Shown here: piece by piece, positions 43,257 through 52,100 of the stretch
Position numbering within the stretch: position 1 is the first letter of the stretch
Layout of the letters: each line of letters begins with the position of its first letter
Assembly (NCBI RefSeq): GCF_019160155.1
Contig: NZ_JAFNIH010000030.1
Coordinates: 1-64,000 of the forward strand
Reading direction: 5' to 3'
DNA: 64,000 nucleotides
From: Pinisolibacter aquiterrae
GTDB lineage: Bacteria > Pseudomonadota > Alphaproteobacteria > Rhizobiales > Ancalomicrobiaceae
Made by a program: the position numbers and the translations under genes
The notes under the pieces: model-generated
What the model was told of the DNA's origin: nothing
Seen by the model: only the letters and a program-made list of their open reading frames with translations
Database searches by the model: none

Positions 43257-44111
43257 TCAGTGATCGCCGCGTTTGGCGCGCGCCACGATCTGGGTCGGGT
43301 TGACGAACCTCAGCGCGATGATCAGCCAGACGAGAGTCGTCACCATGTAGACGACCGCCATCGCGTCGATCGACTGCACCGCGCGCACGCCCGAGGCGAA
43401 GACCGCGTAGTAGAGCGCCACCACCAGCGTTTGCGATCCCGGTCCGGCGACCAGGAAGGTCAGTTCGAACATGGCGATGGTCCGCACCAGGACGAGCAAC
43501 AGCGCCGCCAGCACCCCGGGCATCAGGATCGGCACCAGAACATAGACGAAGACCTGGAGGGTGCCGGCGCCGAAGACGCGGGCGGCGGCCTCGATGCGCG
43601 GATCGATCTGCTCGATGAAGGGGATCATCACCAGCACCACGAAGGGAACCGTCGGCACCAGATTGGCGAGGATCACGCCGGCGAGCGAGCCGCCGAGGCC
43701 GAACTTGTAGAGCACGGTGGCGAGCGGAATGCCGTAGGTGACAGACGGCACCAGGAGCGGCAGGAGGAGGAGCAGCATCACCGCGCGCTTGCCCCGGAAC
43801 TCGCGCCGCGCCATCGCATAGGCGGCGGGAACGCCGAGGAGGCCGGAGAGCACCACCACCGCGCCGACCACCTCGAAGGTGATCCACAGGACGTCGCCGA
43901 GCTGGAACTCCTCCCAGGCGGCGAAATACCATTTGGTGGTGAAGCCGTGCGGGAACCACGTCCCGAGCCAGCGCGTGGCGAAGGACGAGGTGAGGACCGA
44001 GCCGATCAGGCCGATCAGATTGAGCACGAAGAAGCCGACGACGGTCCAAACGCCGGCGGCCCACAGCCGCGTCGAGAGCGTCGTCTTGCTGGCGGAAGTG
44101 TCGGCGGACAT
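43257..44111 (-). CDS. ABC importer permease (spermidine/Fe3+-type), second subunit
   Basis: 284 residues with six helices; the EAA loop reads EAAARVFGAGTLQVFVYVLVPILMP. Second of two membrane subunits of the importer in the uronate cluster. Type: PotC/ThiP-like. The gap to the first permease gene is 10 nt. Confidence 0.92.
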   Translation of the reverse strand: MSADTSASKTTLSTRLWAAGVWTVVGFFVLNLIGLIGSVLTSSFATRWLGTWFPHGFTTKWYFAAWEEFQLGDVLWITFEVVGAVVVLSGLLGVPAAYAMARREFRGKRAVMLLLLLPLLVPSVTYGIPLATVLYKFGLGGSLAGVILANLVPTVPFVVLVMIPFIEQIDPRIEAAARVFGAGTLQVFVYVLVPILMPGVLAALLLVLVRTIAMFELTFLVAGPGSQTLVVALYYAVFASGVRAVQSIDAMAVVYMVTTLVWLIIALRFVNPTQIVARAKRGDH

Positions 44112-44121
44112 GGGCCTCTCC

Positions 44122-45006
44122 TCACCCTTTCGCCGCGGCGACGGGGCCGCGATAGAACAGGCCGCGCGCGCCGAGCACCACGGCGACGACGCCGAGCTGG
44201 ACAGCGCCCATGATCATCGCGATCGCCGAGGCGAGCGAGTAGTCGTAGGCCTCGAAGGCCGCCTGATAGGCCGCGATCGAGATCACGCGGGTGGTGTTGG
44301 AGGGATCGCCCACCAGGATCGCCGACGGCAGCACCGAATAGGCCTGGACGAAGCTGAGGCAGAAGGTGATCGCCAATCCCGGCAGCAACAGCGGCAGGAA
44401 CACCTCGCGGAACCGCGCCGCCGGGCTCGCCCCGAGCGTCGCCGCCGCCTGTTCGAGCGACGGATCGATGCCGGTCACGTAGGAGAGGATCAGGAGGAAG
44501 GTGAAGGGAAAGCCCGTGATCACCAGCGACAGGAACACGCCCCAATAACCGTGGGTGATCGAGAGCGGATGATCGAGCACGCCGAGCGCCATCAGCGATC
44601 GGGTGAACCAGCCCTGCGGTCCGAAGTAGAACAGCATGCCCTCCGCGACCAGCACCGTGCCGAGTGTGATCGGCAGCACCAGGATGGTCGTGAGCAACCG
44701 CTGGCGCCGCATCAGCCGCACCCGGAAGGCGATCGGCAGCGCCGCCAGAAGGTTGACCACCGTGACCGGGATCGCCAGCCGCAGCGTCGTCCAGATCGTG
44801 TCGTAGAGGAACGCGTCCGTGAAGAAATTGCGGTAATTGCCGAGAAACGTTCCATCTTTCGGTTCGAACGACAGGAACAGCCCATAGAAGAACGGGTAGA
44901 CGAAGAGCGCCACCACCGCCGCCACGCAGGGCAGAACCAGGAGCGTCACCCCGTCGAGCCCGTTGGCGCGGAGCCGTTGGATCAGGGTCGGGCCGTCGTC
45001 GGTCAT
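44122..45006 (-). CDS. ABC importer permease (spermidine/Fe3+-type), first subunit
   Basis: 294 residues, six helices, start [16 protein letters not shown] at 45006. The EAA loop is EQAAATLGASPAARFREVFLPLLLP. It overlaps the ATPase stop by 4 nt. Together with the next permease it forms the membrane channel of a four-gene importer whose likely cargo, from context, is a hexuronate. Confidence 0.92.
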   Translation of the reverse strand: MTDDGPTLIQRLRANGLDGVTLLVLPCVAAVVALFVYPFFYGLFLSFEPKDGTFLGNYRNFFTDAFLYDTIWTTLRLAIPVTVVNLLAALPIAFRVRLMRRQRLLTTILVLPITLGTVLVAEGMLFYFGPQGWFTRSLMALGVLDHPLSITHGYWGVFLSLVITGFPFTFLLILSYVTGIDPSLEQAAATLGASPAARFREVFLPLLLPGLAITFCLSFVQAYSVLPSAILVGDPSNTTRVISIAAYQAAFEAYDYSLASAIAMIMGAVQLGVVAVVLGARGLFYRGPVAAAKG

Positions 45007-46076
45007 GCCGGTTCTCCCGGATAGACGAGGACCTTCTCCGGCGCCGCGCCGAGGCGGATGGTCTCGCCGAGCCCGACCGGCTTCAGCGAGCCGAAGTGCA
45101 GTTCCTGACCGTTCGGCGTCCGCGCCAGACCATGGTATTCGCGCCCTCGGAACTCGATCGCCTCGACCACGGCGGGGATGCCGTCGGCCGCCTCGGTCGG
45201 CTCGAGGTCGTCCGGCCGCGCCGCCGCCACTGCCCGGCCGCCCGCGACCCCGTCGCGGGCGAGGCCGATGATGTGGGCGCCGTCGCCGACGTCGAGGGTG
45301 ACGCACTCGCCGTCGCGGGCGATCACGGTGCCGTCGATGCGGTTGCGGAAGCCCATGAAGTCGGCGACGTCGAGATGGGCCGGTGCCGAATAGAGTTCGG
45401 CCGGCGTGCCGACTTGACGGATCGCCCCGTCGCGGATGACGACGATGCGGTCGGCGAGCGACAGCGCCTCTTCCTGGTCGTGGGTGACGTAGATCGTCGT
45501 CGAGCCGAGCGAGCGGTGGATGCGGCGGATCTCGGCGCGCATCTCGAGCCGGAGCTTGGCGTCGAGGTTGGAGAGCGGCTCGTCCATCAGGACCAGCGGC
45601 GGCTCGATGACGATGGCGCGGGCGATGGCGACGCGCTGTTGCTGGCCGCCGGAGAGCTGGCCCGGCAGCTTGTCGGCCTGTGCCTCGAGCCGCACGGTGG
45701 CGAGCGCGGCGTCGACCCGCCGGTTCAGCTCGTCCTTCGGCACCCCGCGCATCTTCAGCCCGAAGCCGACGTTGCGGCGCACGCTCATGTGCGGGAACAA
45801 CGCATAGTTCTGGAACACCATGCCGAAGCCGCGTTCCTCCGGCCGGAGCCGATCGACGCGGCGATCGTCGAGCATGATGCGCCCGCCGCTGACGTCGAGG
45901 AGACCCGCGATACAGTTGAGCGCGGTGGTCTTGCCGCAGCCCGAGGGGCCGAGCAGGGCGATGAATTCGCCGCGTTCGATGACGAGATCGAGGCCTCGAA
46001 GGGCGTTGAAGGCGCCGAAGGTGCGCTTCACCCCCTCCAGGCGCAATTGTTTGAACGTCGCGGGTCCGGCGGTCAT
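45003..46076 (-). CDS. ABC importer ATPase with C-terminal TOBE domain (PotA/UgpC-like)
   Basis: 357 residues: Walker A GPSGCGKT, signature LSGGQQQR, Walker [13 protein letters not shown]-loop YVTHDQEEA, then an OB/TOBE regulatory region (about 245-355). This type powers sugar, polyamine and iron importers. Start [11 protein letters not shown] at 46076. It follows the binding-protein gene across a 137-nt gap containing two strong hairpins. Confidence 0.94.
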   Translation of the reverse strand: MTAGPATFKQLRLEGVKRTFGAFNALRGLDLVIERGEFIALLGPSGCGKTTALNCIAGLLDVSGGRIMLDDRRVDRLRPEERGFGMVFQNYALFPHMSVRRNVGFGLKMRGVPKDELNRRVDAALATVRLEAQADKLPGQLSGGQQQRVAIARAIVIEPPLVLMDEPLSNLDAKLRLEMRAEIRRIHRSLGSTTIYVTHDQEEALSLADRIVVIRDGAIRQVGTPAELYSAPAHLDVADFMGFRNRIDGTVIARDGECVTLDVGDGAHIIGLARDGVAGGRAVAAARPDDLEPTEAADGIPAVVEAIEFRGREYHGLARTPNGQELHFGSLKPVGLGETIRLGAAPEKVLVYPGEPA

Positions 46077-46144
46077 GAAACGGCTCTCGCTCGAGGCACG
46101 AAGATACCGCCCCTCGCCGGCATCGCGGACGGGGAGCAGGGAGA

Positions 46145-46204
46145 GGGACGCCGGCGGCGTCCCGGGCGGAGCGGGGGACCGGCGGCGGCCGAGGTCGCCG
46201 CCGG
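46145..46204 (-). promoter_or_regulatory. Two tandem hairpins between binding-protein and ATPase genes
   Basis: CCGGCGGCG (46179-46187) pairs with CGCCGCCGG (46196-46204), 9 bp with 8-nt loop, directly after the binding-protein stop. GGGACGC-CGGCG-GCGTCCC (46145-46163) follows. Such structures commonly keep binding-protein mRNA more abundant than the membrane subunits. Confidence 0.55.
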
Positions 46205-46213
46205 CCCGGTCGC

Positions 46214-47401
46214 TCACTTACCGCGTGAGCCGATCTCCTCGTCCCAACGCCGGAAGGCGGCGACGAGCTTGTCGGCGGCGAGCGGCAGTTCGATCGGCGC
46301 GGAGGCGATCAGCTTCTCGTAGGAGGGACGGCCGAACTCGGCGATCGCGTCCTGGCTCTCCTTCGGCGCCATGGCGAGCGTCACGCCCTTCACCGCCGGG
46401 CCCGGATAGAAATAGCCCTCGTCAAAGGCATAGGCCTGTTGGGCGGGGGTGAGGAGATGGTTCATGAGGTCGAGCAGGACCGCCACCTTCTCCGCGCTCA
46501 CCCCCTTGGGGATGCACATGTAATGTGCGTCGCAGACCCACTTGAAGCCTTCGAGCGCGAACACTTCCGCCGACTTCGGCACGACGCCGAGCACGCGCGG
46601 GTTGATGTCCCAGCCGGTGGTGGTGGCGATCATGTCGACCGAGCCCTCGCCCAGCGCCTTCATCGTCGGCGTGGTGCCGGACGGGTAGTTGTCGATGGTG
46701 GTGCCGAGTTCCTTGAGGAAAGCCCAGGTCTTGTCCCAGCCCTTGATCGGATCGGTCGGATCCTTGTCGCCGAGGAGATAGGGCATGCCCATCAGGAAGG
46801 TGCGGCCGGGACCGGAGTTGGCCGGACGGGCATACATGAAGCGCTTCGGATTGGCCTTGGCCCAGGCGAGCAGCTCGGCCGCCGTCTTCGGCACCGTCTT
46901 GACCCGCTCGGGCGCGTATTCGAAGAGCGGCCCGGAGGGATAATAGGTGACGACCACGCCCTGGCCCTGCGCCAGCGCCTGCATCCGCCACGCCGGCTCG
47001 AGGAAGATGTCCTGGAGCTTCGGCAGGTCGGCGGCATGGGCCGGAATCAGATCCTGCCAGAGCTTCTGTTCGACGCCGGCCGACAGCACGTCGGTGCCGG
47101 TCAGCACCATGTCGATGTCGACGCGGTTGGCGTCCTGCTGCGCCTTGAGCTTGCCGGGAAGCTCCGGCGCCGGCGCCTTGGAGAAGATGATGCGCGAGAC
47201 CCAGTCGGGCTTGGCCTTGCGATAGTTCTCGATCGCCTTCTGCGTCAGCGCCAGATTGCCGGCGACGTCGACGATGTTGAGGGTGACGGGCGACGCCGGC
47301 TTGGCGAGCGCCGCGAACACCGGGGTTCCGCCGACCGCCAGACCGGCGATGCCGCCGGTGGCCTGCAGGAACATGCGGCGGGACATCGAACGAACGAACA
47401 T
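46214..47401 (-). CDS. Extracellular solute-binding protein with Tat-type signal
   Basis: 395 residues. The N-terminus MFVRSMSRRMFLQATGGIAGL carries the twin-arginine motif S-R-R-M-F-L, so it is probably exported folded by Tat and cut after FAALA (about 32). The mature part is a family-1/6-type binding protein (PotD/SfuA-like; e.g. IENYRKAKPDW, ATTTGWDINPRV). Encoded directly upstream of ATPase and permeases and downstream of uxaC, so the cargo is probably a uronate or uronate oligomer. That is inferred only from neighbours. Confidence 0.88.
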   Translation of the reverse strand: MFVRSMSRRMFLQATGGIAGLAVGGTPVFAALAKPASPVTLNIVDVAGNLALTQKAIENYRKAKPDWVSRIIFSKAPAPELPGKLKAQQDANRVDIDMVLTGTDVLSAGVEQKLWQDLIPAHAADLPKLQDIFLEPAWRMQALAQGQGVVVTYYPSGPLFEYAPERVKTVPKTAAELLAWAKANPKRFMYARPANSGPGRTFLMGMPYLLGDKDPTDPIKGWDKTWAFLKELGTTIDNYPSGTTPTMKALGEGSVDMIATTTGWDINPRVLGVVPKSAEVFALEGFKWVCDAHYMCIPKGVSAEKVAVLLDLMNHLLTPAQQAYAFDEGYFYPGPAVKGVTLAMAPKESQDAIAEFGRPSYEKLIASAPIELPLAADKLVAAFRRWDEEIGSRGK

Positions 47402-47463
47402 GACTCTCTCCCTTCGGTCACTGTTTTCACACGCCGGTTTCTCCGCCCGGCGCGGTGAAGTGC

Positions 47464-47495
47464 GGCGCCCGGTGGACCGTCGAGGCCCGGGCGCC
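47464..47495 (-). terminator. 9-bp stem-loop after uxaC
   Basis: GGCGCCCGG (47464-47472) and CCGGGCGCC (47487-47495) enclose a 14-nt loop, 5 nt past the uxaC stop on the minus strand. Probably a partial terminator or stabiliser before the binding-protein gene. Confidence 0.45.
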
Positions 47496-47500
47496 TTGCG

Positions 47501-48901
47501 TCACAGTCGATAGGCCGCCTTGGCGAGGCGGTAGGCGAGGTCGTGGGCGACCTCGCCGGCTTCGTCTTCGTCCAACCGATGGGTGACGACCAGATCGGCG
47601 AGGAAGGCACAGTCGATCCGCCGCGACACGTCGTGACGCGCCGGGATCGAGGGGAAGGCGCGGGTATCGTCGTTGAAGCCGACGGTGTTGTAGAAGCCGG
47701 CGGTCTCCGTCACCTGTTCGCGGTAGCGCCGCATGCCCTCGGGGCTGTCGTGGAACCACCACGCCGGCCCGAGCTTCAGCACCGGATAGTGCCCGGCGAG
47801 CGGCGCCAGTTCCCGCGCGTAGGTGGTCTCGTCGAGGGTGAAGAGGACGATGGTGAGGTCGCGCGAATTGCCGAAGCGATCGAGCAGCGGCTTCAAGGCC
47901 CGCACGTAGTCGGTGCGGGTCGGGATGTCCGCACCCTTGTCGGCGCCGAACCGCTCGAACACCTCCGCGTTGTGGTTGCGGAAGGCGCCGGGATGGATCT
48001 GCATCACGAGCCCGTCGTCGAGGCTCATCCGCGCCATCTCGGTCAGCATCTGCGCCCGGAAGGTCTCGGCCTGGGCGGGCGTCGCCGTGCCGCGCCGCAC
48101 CTCGGCATAGAGCGCCTCGGCCTCGGCGGTGGAGAGATCGGCGGTGGCGGCGGTCGGATGACCATGGTCGGTCGAGGTCGCGCCCATCGACTTGAAGAAC
48201 GCCCGTCGGCGACGATGCGCCTCGAGATAGCCCGCGAAGGTGCCGACGTCGACGTCGGCGATCTCGGCGAATTTCGCGAGATTGGCGAGGAAGCCGCGAT
48301 GCTCGGGGTCGACCACCGGATCGGGCCGATAGGCGGTGATCACGCGGCCGGCCCAGCCGGAGGCGCGGATCGCGGCGTGGTGGCGGAGATCGTCGAGCGG
48401 GCTCTCGGTGGTGGCGAGCACCTCGATGTTCATCCGCTCATAGAGCGCGCGCGGGCGGTATTCGGGCCGCGCCAGCGCCTCGGCGATGGTGTCGTAGAGC
48501 CGGTCGGCATTGGCCGCGCTCGGCGCCTCGTCGATGCCGAACAGACCCTCGAAGGCATGCGACAGCCACATCCGCGACGGCGTGCCCCGGAAGAGGTGCC
48601 AATTGGCGCAGAAGAGCCGCCAGATCTTACGCCCGTCGGTTTCCACCGCGCCGCCGTCGCGCCGCGGCACGCCGAGATCCTCGAGCCGGAGGCCCTGGCT
48701 CATCAGCATGCGGAAGACATAGTGGTCGGGCACCACGAACAGCGAGGCGGGGTCGGCGAAGGGCTCGTTCTCGGCGAACCAGCGCGGATCCGTATGGCCG
48801 TGCGGCGACAGGATCGGCAGATCGCGAACCCGTCCGTAGAGGCGGCGCGCGACGTCGCGCGTGGCGGGGTCGGCCGGGAACAGCCGGTCGGGATGCAACA
48901 T
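47501..48901 (-). CDS. uxaC: Uronate isomerase
   Basis: 466 residues of the amidohydrolase superfamily. The N-terminal metal motif is LSPHGHTDPRWFAEN; later LFCANWHLFRGTPSRMWLSHAFEGLFGI, MGATSTDHGHP, MQIHPGAFRNHN and GPAWWFHDSPEGMRRY are family signatures. Interconverts D-glucuronate/D-fructuronate and D-galacturonate/D-tagaturonate, the first step of the pathway encoded here. Start MLHPDRLFPADP at 48901. First gene of the minus-strand half, divergent from the GntR regulator. Confidence 0.96.
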   Translation of the reverse strand: MLHPDRLFPADPATRDVARRLYGRVRDLPILSPHGHTDPRWFAENEPFADPASLFVVPDHYVFRMLMSQGLRLEDLGVPRRDGGAVETDGRKIWRLFCANWHLFRGTPSRMWLSHAFEGLFGIDEAPSAANADRLYDTIAEALARPEYRPRALYERMNIEVLATTESPLDDLRHHAAIRASGWAGRVITAYRPDPVVDPEHRGFLANLAKFAEIADVDVGTFAGYLEAHRRRRAFFKSMGATSTDHGHPTAATADLSTAEAEALYAEVRRGTATPAQAETFRAQMLTEMARMSLDDGLVMQIHPGAFRNHNAEVFERFGADKGADIPTRTDYVRALKPLLDRFGNSRDLTIVLFTLDETTYARELAPLAGHYPVLKLGPAWWFHDSPEGMRRYREQVTETAGFYNTVGFNDDTRAFPSIPARHDVSRRIDCAFLADLVVTHRLDEDEAGEVAHDLAYRLAKAAYRL

Positions 48902-48992
48902 GGCGAAACGCCTCTCCTCCCAGGGGTCACGGCCTTCGAGGCACGCGGGGGACGGCCGCTTGGTCGAGCCGTCTCGTTGATTGAGAGGAAGG

Positions 48993-49039
48993 CTAGTATG
49001 GAAGTTAACGCTTCGCAAGTGGAAACTCGTATGGTAGTC
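48993..49039. promoter_or_regulatory. Direct-repeat operator candidate between uxaC and the GntR gene
   Basis: CTAGTATGGAAGTT (48993-49006) and CTCGTATGGTAGTC (49026-49039) match at 11 of 14 positions and are spaced 33 bp, about three helical turns. They lie just before the GntR start and in the uxaC promoter region, the natural place for the uronate regulator to bind. Confidence 0.5.
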
Positions 49040-49047
49040 TTCACCTC

Positions 49048-49785
49048 ATGAATTCGATCGTCCCCCCCGAAATGGCCACCTCCGCCGAACCGATCGCTCG
49101 ACGTCTCGTCGAATGGCTGCGCCATGCCATCGTCACCATGCGGATCAAGCCGGGGGAGAAGCTCTCCGAGCAGGACCTGGCGCGCCGATTCGGCGTGTCG
49201 CGCCAGCCGGTGCGCGAGGCCTTCATCAAACTCGCGGAAGCCGGCCTGGTGCGGGTGCTGCCCCAGCGCGGCACGATGGTGGTCAAGATCTCGTTCGAGG
49301 CGGTGGCCGACGCGCGTTTCGTCCGCGAGGCGATCGAATGCGCGGTCGCGCGCGAAGCGGCGCGGCGCGCCGATCGCCGGGCGCTCGCCGAAGTGCGCGC
49401 CTGTCTCGACGAGACCGCGCGGGCGATCGTCGCCGGCGACGGCGAGCGTCTCTTCGCCCTCGACGAGACCTTCCATCACCTCCTCGCCACCGCCGCCGGC
49501 CGGCCCAACGCCTGGCACGTGGTGGAGGAGCAGAAGGCGCAGATGGACCGTGTCCGTTATCTCGACATGTCCGACGCCATTCCGATGAAGACGGTGCTCG
49601 CCCAGCACCTCGACATCCTCGCGGCGGTCGAGGCCGGCGATCCCGCCGCCGCCGAGGCCGCCATGCGTACCCATCTCACCGAAATCCTGGTGTCGCTGCC
49701 CAAGCTCGCCGCTCGCTGGCCCGATCTCTTCGAGGCCCCCGACCGCGAGCCCGGGGAGGCCGCCACCGGACCGCTCGCGGACTGA
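49048..49785 (+). CDS. GntR-family regulator, FCD subfamily, likely uronate-responsive
   Basis: 245 residues: winged helix (about 15-80; [30 protein letters not shown]) and FCD domain (about 90-220) with metal/ligand residues in [16 protein letters not shown] and MRTHL. Same subfamily as ExuR/UxuR. Placed between uxaC (divergent) and manD (co-directional, 41 nt gap), so it probably controls both directions. Confidence 0.92.
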   Translation: MNSIVPPEMATSAEPIARRLVEWLRHAIVTMRIKPGEKLSEQDLARRFGVSRQPVREAFIKLAEAGLVRVLPQRGTMVVKISFEAVADARFVREAIECAVAREAARRADRRALAEVRACLDETARAIVAGDGERLFALDETFHHLLATAAGRPNAWHVVEEQKAQMDRVRYLDMSDAIPMKTVLAQHLDILAAVEAGDPAAAEAAMRTHLTEILVSLPKLAARWPDLFEAPDREPGEAATGPLAD

Positions 49786-49826
49786 GCCGAACACCAACGA
49801 GAAAGCCGCCCCAGGGAGAGACGACC

Positions 49827-51035
49827 ATGAAGATCACCGCAGCCCGGGTCATCGTGACCTGCCCGGGACGGAATTTCGTGACCCTGAAGATCGAGACCGA
49901 CGAGGGCCTGACCGGCCTCGGCGACGCCACCCTCAACGGGCGCGAACTCGCCGTCGCCTCCTATCTCACCGACCATGTGATCCCCTGCCTGATCGGCCGC
50001 GATCCCCATCAGGTCGAGGACATCTGGCAATATCTCTATCGCGGCGCCTATTGGCGGCGCGGCCCCGTCACCATGAGCGCCATCGCCGCCGTCGACACCG
50101 CGCTCTGGGACATCAAGGCCAAGGCGGCCGGCCTGCCGCTCTATCAGCTGCTCGGCGGCCGCTCGCGCGAGGGCGTGATGGTCTATGGCCATGCCAACGG
50201 CCGCGACCTCGCCGAGACCACCGATCAGGTCGGGAAATATCTGGAGATGGGCTACAAGGCCGTGCGCGCCCAGACCGGCATTCCCGGCATGAAGACCGCC
50301 TACGGCATCGGTCGCGGCACGCTCTTCTACGAGCCGGCCACCAAGGGCCTGCCCGAGGAGCAGATCTGGTCGACCGAGAAATATCTCGACTTCGTGCCGA
50401 AACTCTTCGAGGAACTTCGCAAGGTCTACGGCTTCGGCCCCCATCTCCTCCACGATGCCCACCACCGCCTGACCCCGATCGAGGCCGGTCGGCTCGGCAA
50501 GGCGCTGGAGCCCTACCGCCTGTTCTGGCTAGAGGACTGCACGCCTGCCGAAAACCAGGAAGCCTTCAAGCTGGTGCGCCAGCACACCGTCACGCCGCTG
50601 GCGGTGGGCGAGATCTTCAACTCGATCCACGACTGCCGCGAGCTGATCCAGAATCAGCTGATCGACTACATCCGCACCACCGTGGTCCATGCCGGCGGCA
50701 TCACCCAGTTGCGCCGCATCGCCGATCTCGCCGCCCTCTACCAGATCAAGACCGGCTCGCACGGCGCCACCGACAATTCGCCGGTGTGCATGGGCGCGGC
50801 GCTCCATTTCGACATCTGGGTGCCGAACTTCGGCATCCAGGAATACATGCGCCACACCCCCGAGACCGACGCGGTCTTCCCCCACGCCTATACGTTCTCC
50901 GACGGCTACCTCCATCCCGGCGAGGCGCCCGGCCACGGTGTCGAGATCGACGAGGCGCTGGCGGCGAAATATCCCTACGACCCCGCCTATCTGCCGGTCT
51001 GCCGGCTGGAGGACGGGACCATGTGGAACTGGTGA
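49827..51035 (+). CDS. manD: D-mannonate dehydratase, ManD type (enolase superfamily)
   Basis: 402 residues, the ManD length. Metal ligands and catalytic residues are visible: D and H in [12 protein letters not shown] in [12 protein letters not shown] in AVGEIFNS; the specificity loop around [11 protein letters not shown] and the ending [10 protein letters not shown] are characteristic. Dehydrates D-mannonate to 2-keto-3-deoxygluconate, replacing the unrelated UxuA. Some homologues (RspA-like) act slowly on D-gluconate, but the uxuB/uxaC context favours mannonate. CAGGGAGAG lies 8-16 nt before the ATG. Confidence 0.95.
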   Translation: MKITAARVIVTCPGRNFVTLKIETDEGLTGLGDATLNGRELAVASYLTDHVIPCLIGRDPHQVEDIWQYLYRGAYWRRGPVTMSAIAAVDTALWDIKAKAAGLPLYQLLGGRSREGVMVYGHANGRDLAETTDQVGKYLEMGYKAVRAQTGIPGMKTAYGIGRGTLFYEPATKGLPEEQIWSTEKYLDFVPKLFEELRKVYGFGPHLLHDAHHRLTPIEAGRLGKALEPYRLFWLEDCTPAENQEAFKLVRQHTVTPLAVGEIFNSIHDCRELIQNQLIDYIRTTVVHAGGITQLRRIADLAALYQIKTGSHGATDNSPVCMGAALHFDIWVPNFGIQEYMRHTPETDAVFPHAYTFSDGYLHPGEAPGHGVEIDEALAAKYPYDPAYLPVCRLEDGTMWNW

Positions 51036-51057
51036 GGCGTCCGGCGGTCCGCCCGGG

Positions 51058-51948
51058 TCACGCCCCGGCGGACCGCGTCGCCCGCCCGATGAAGGCGTCG
51101 ACGTCGTCGAGCACCTCGGCGCGCCAGCGCAAGGGGCGGGCGAGCGCCGAGACGAGGCCGACATGGCCGATGCCGGCATATTCGATCGCCCGCGCCTCGC
51201 CGCCGGCCGCCACCAGCGCGGCGGTGAAGTCGCGCGTGTTCTGGAGCATGACGGTGCGATCGAGCCGGCCGTGCAGGAGCAGCGCCGGGATCGGCCGCCG
51301 CGCCCCGACGAAGGCGATCGGCCGCCCCCGGTCCGGCGCCTCGGCGGCCGGCGCGAAGATCGCGGCGGTCGACTTCCAGGTGGTCGGATCGAAGGCCGGA
51401 TCGAAGGCATAGGGTCCGGCGAGGCCGATCAGCCCGGCCGGCCGCGCCGCGCCGGGGGCCCCGGCCGCGAGCCGGCGGTCGTCGACGGCCAGAAGCGCCG
51501 CGATGTGCGCCCCCGCCGAATGGCCCATCAGGAACACCGGCCGCGCGCTGGCGTCGCCCCGGGCGAGATGCCGATCGACCCAGCCGTAGGCGAGGGCGGC
51601 ATCCTCGACGAAGGCGGGGTAGAGCACCTCCGGATGGAGACGATAATCGGCGATCACCGTGGTGATCCCGCGCGAGGCGAGGGCGGTTCCGACGAATTCG
51701 TAGGTGCCGCGATCGCCGCTCGTCCAGGCGCCGCCGTAGAGGAACAGCACGATCGGCCCGTCGGCGCGGGCGAGCGGGGTGAAGACGTCGAGCCGATGGC
51801 GCGAGAGCGGCCCATAGGCGATCGCGCCCTCGAAACGCACACCGTCCTCGCGAATCAGAAAGTCGAGCGCCGAGCGTCCCGAGGTCGAGGCGACCGATGC
51901 CGGGGCCGGCGCGGCGATCCCTGCGAGGCGGGAGAGGAGTTTCTTCAT
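51058..51948 (-). CDS. Alpha/beta-hydrolase, BD-FAE-like esterase
   Basis: 296 residues. Oxyanion block LFLYGGAWTSGDRG (HGGxW type with Tyr for His), nucleophile elbow GHSAGAH, then Asp in LLLHGRLDRTVM and His in GIGHVGLVS complete the triad. A short hydrophobic/Ala-Pro N-terminus (1-22) may be a weak signal peptide. Carboxylesterase acting on a small ester; substrate unknown. It is downstream of the malonyl-CoA decarboxylase gene on the same strand, 152 nt away, separated by a 32-bp palindrome. Confidence 0.88.
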   Translation of the reverse strand: MKKLLSRLAGIAAPAPASVASTSGRSALDFLIREDGVRFEGAIAYGPLSRHRLDVFTPLARADGPIVLFLYGGAWTSGDRGTYEFVGTALASRGITTVIADYRLHPEVLYPAFVEDAALAYGWVDRHLARGDASARPVFLMGHSAGAHIAALLAVDDRRLAAGAPGAARPAGLIGLAGPYAFDPAFDPTTWKSTAAIFAPAAEAPDRGRPIAFVGARRPIPALLLHGRLDRTVMLQNTRDFTAALVAAGGEARAIEYAGIGHVGLVSALARPLRWRAEVLDDVDAFIGRATRSAGA

Positions 51949-51980
51949 CGCCGTCCTCGATCGGGATCGTCGGTGGGTGC

Positions 51981-52012
51981 GGTCGCGGCCTCCGGCGCCG
52001 GAGGCCGCGACC
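51981..52012. repeat. 32-bp perfect palindrome
   Basis: GGTCGCGGCCTCCGGC (51981-51996) is followed directly by its exact reverse complement (51997-52012) with no spacer. It lies between the malonyl-CoA decarboxylase and hydrolase genes, 33 bp before the hydrolase start. As RNA it makes a very stable hairpin, so it may end the upstream message; a protein-binding site is the alternative. There is no U-tract. Confidence 0.7.
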
Positions 52013-52100
52013 GAGGAGAAGACCAGACCGTGCGCCCGGAGAAAACCGCGCCGCCGCATGCCTCCCATCGGCGACGGCGCGGGATCGGCGGCCGGCCGCG

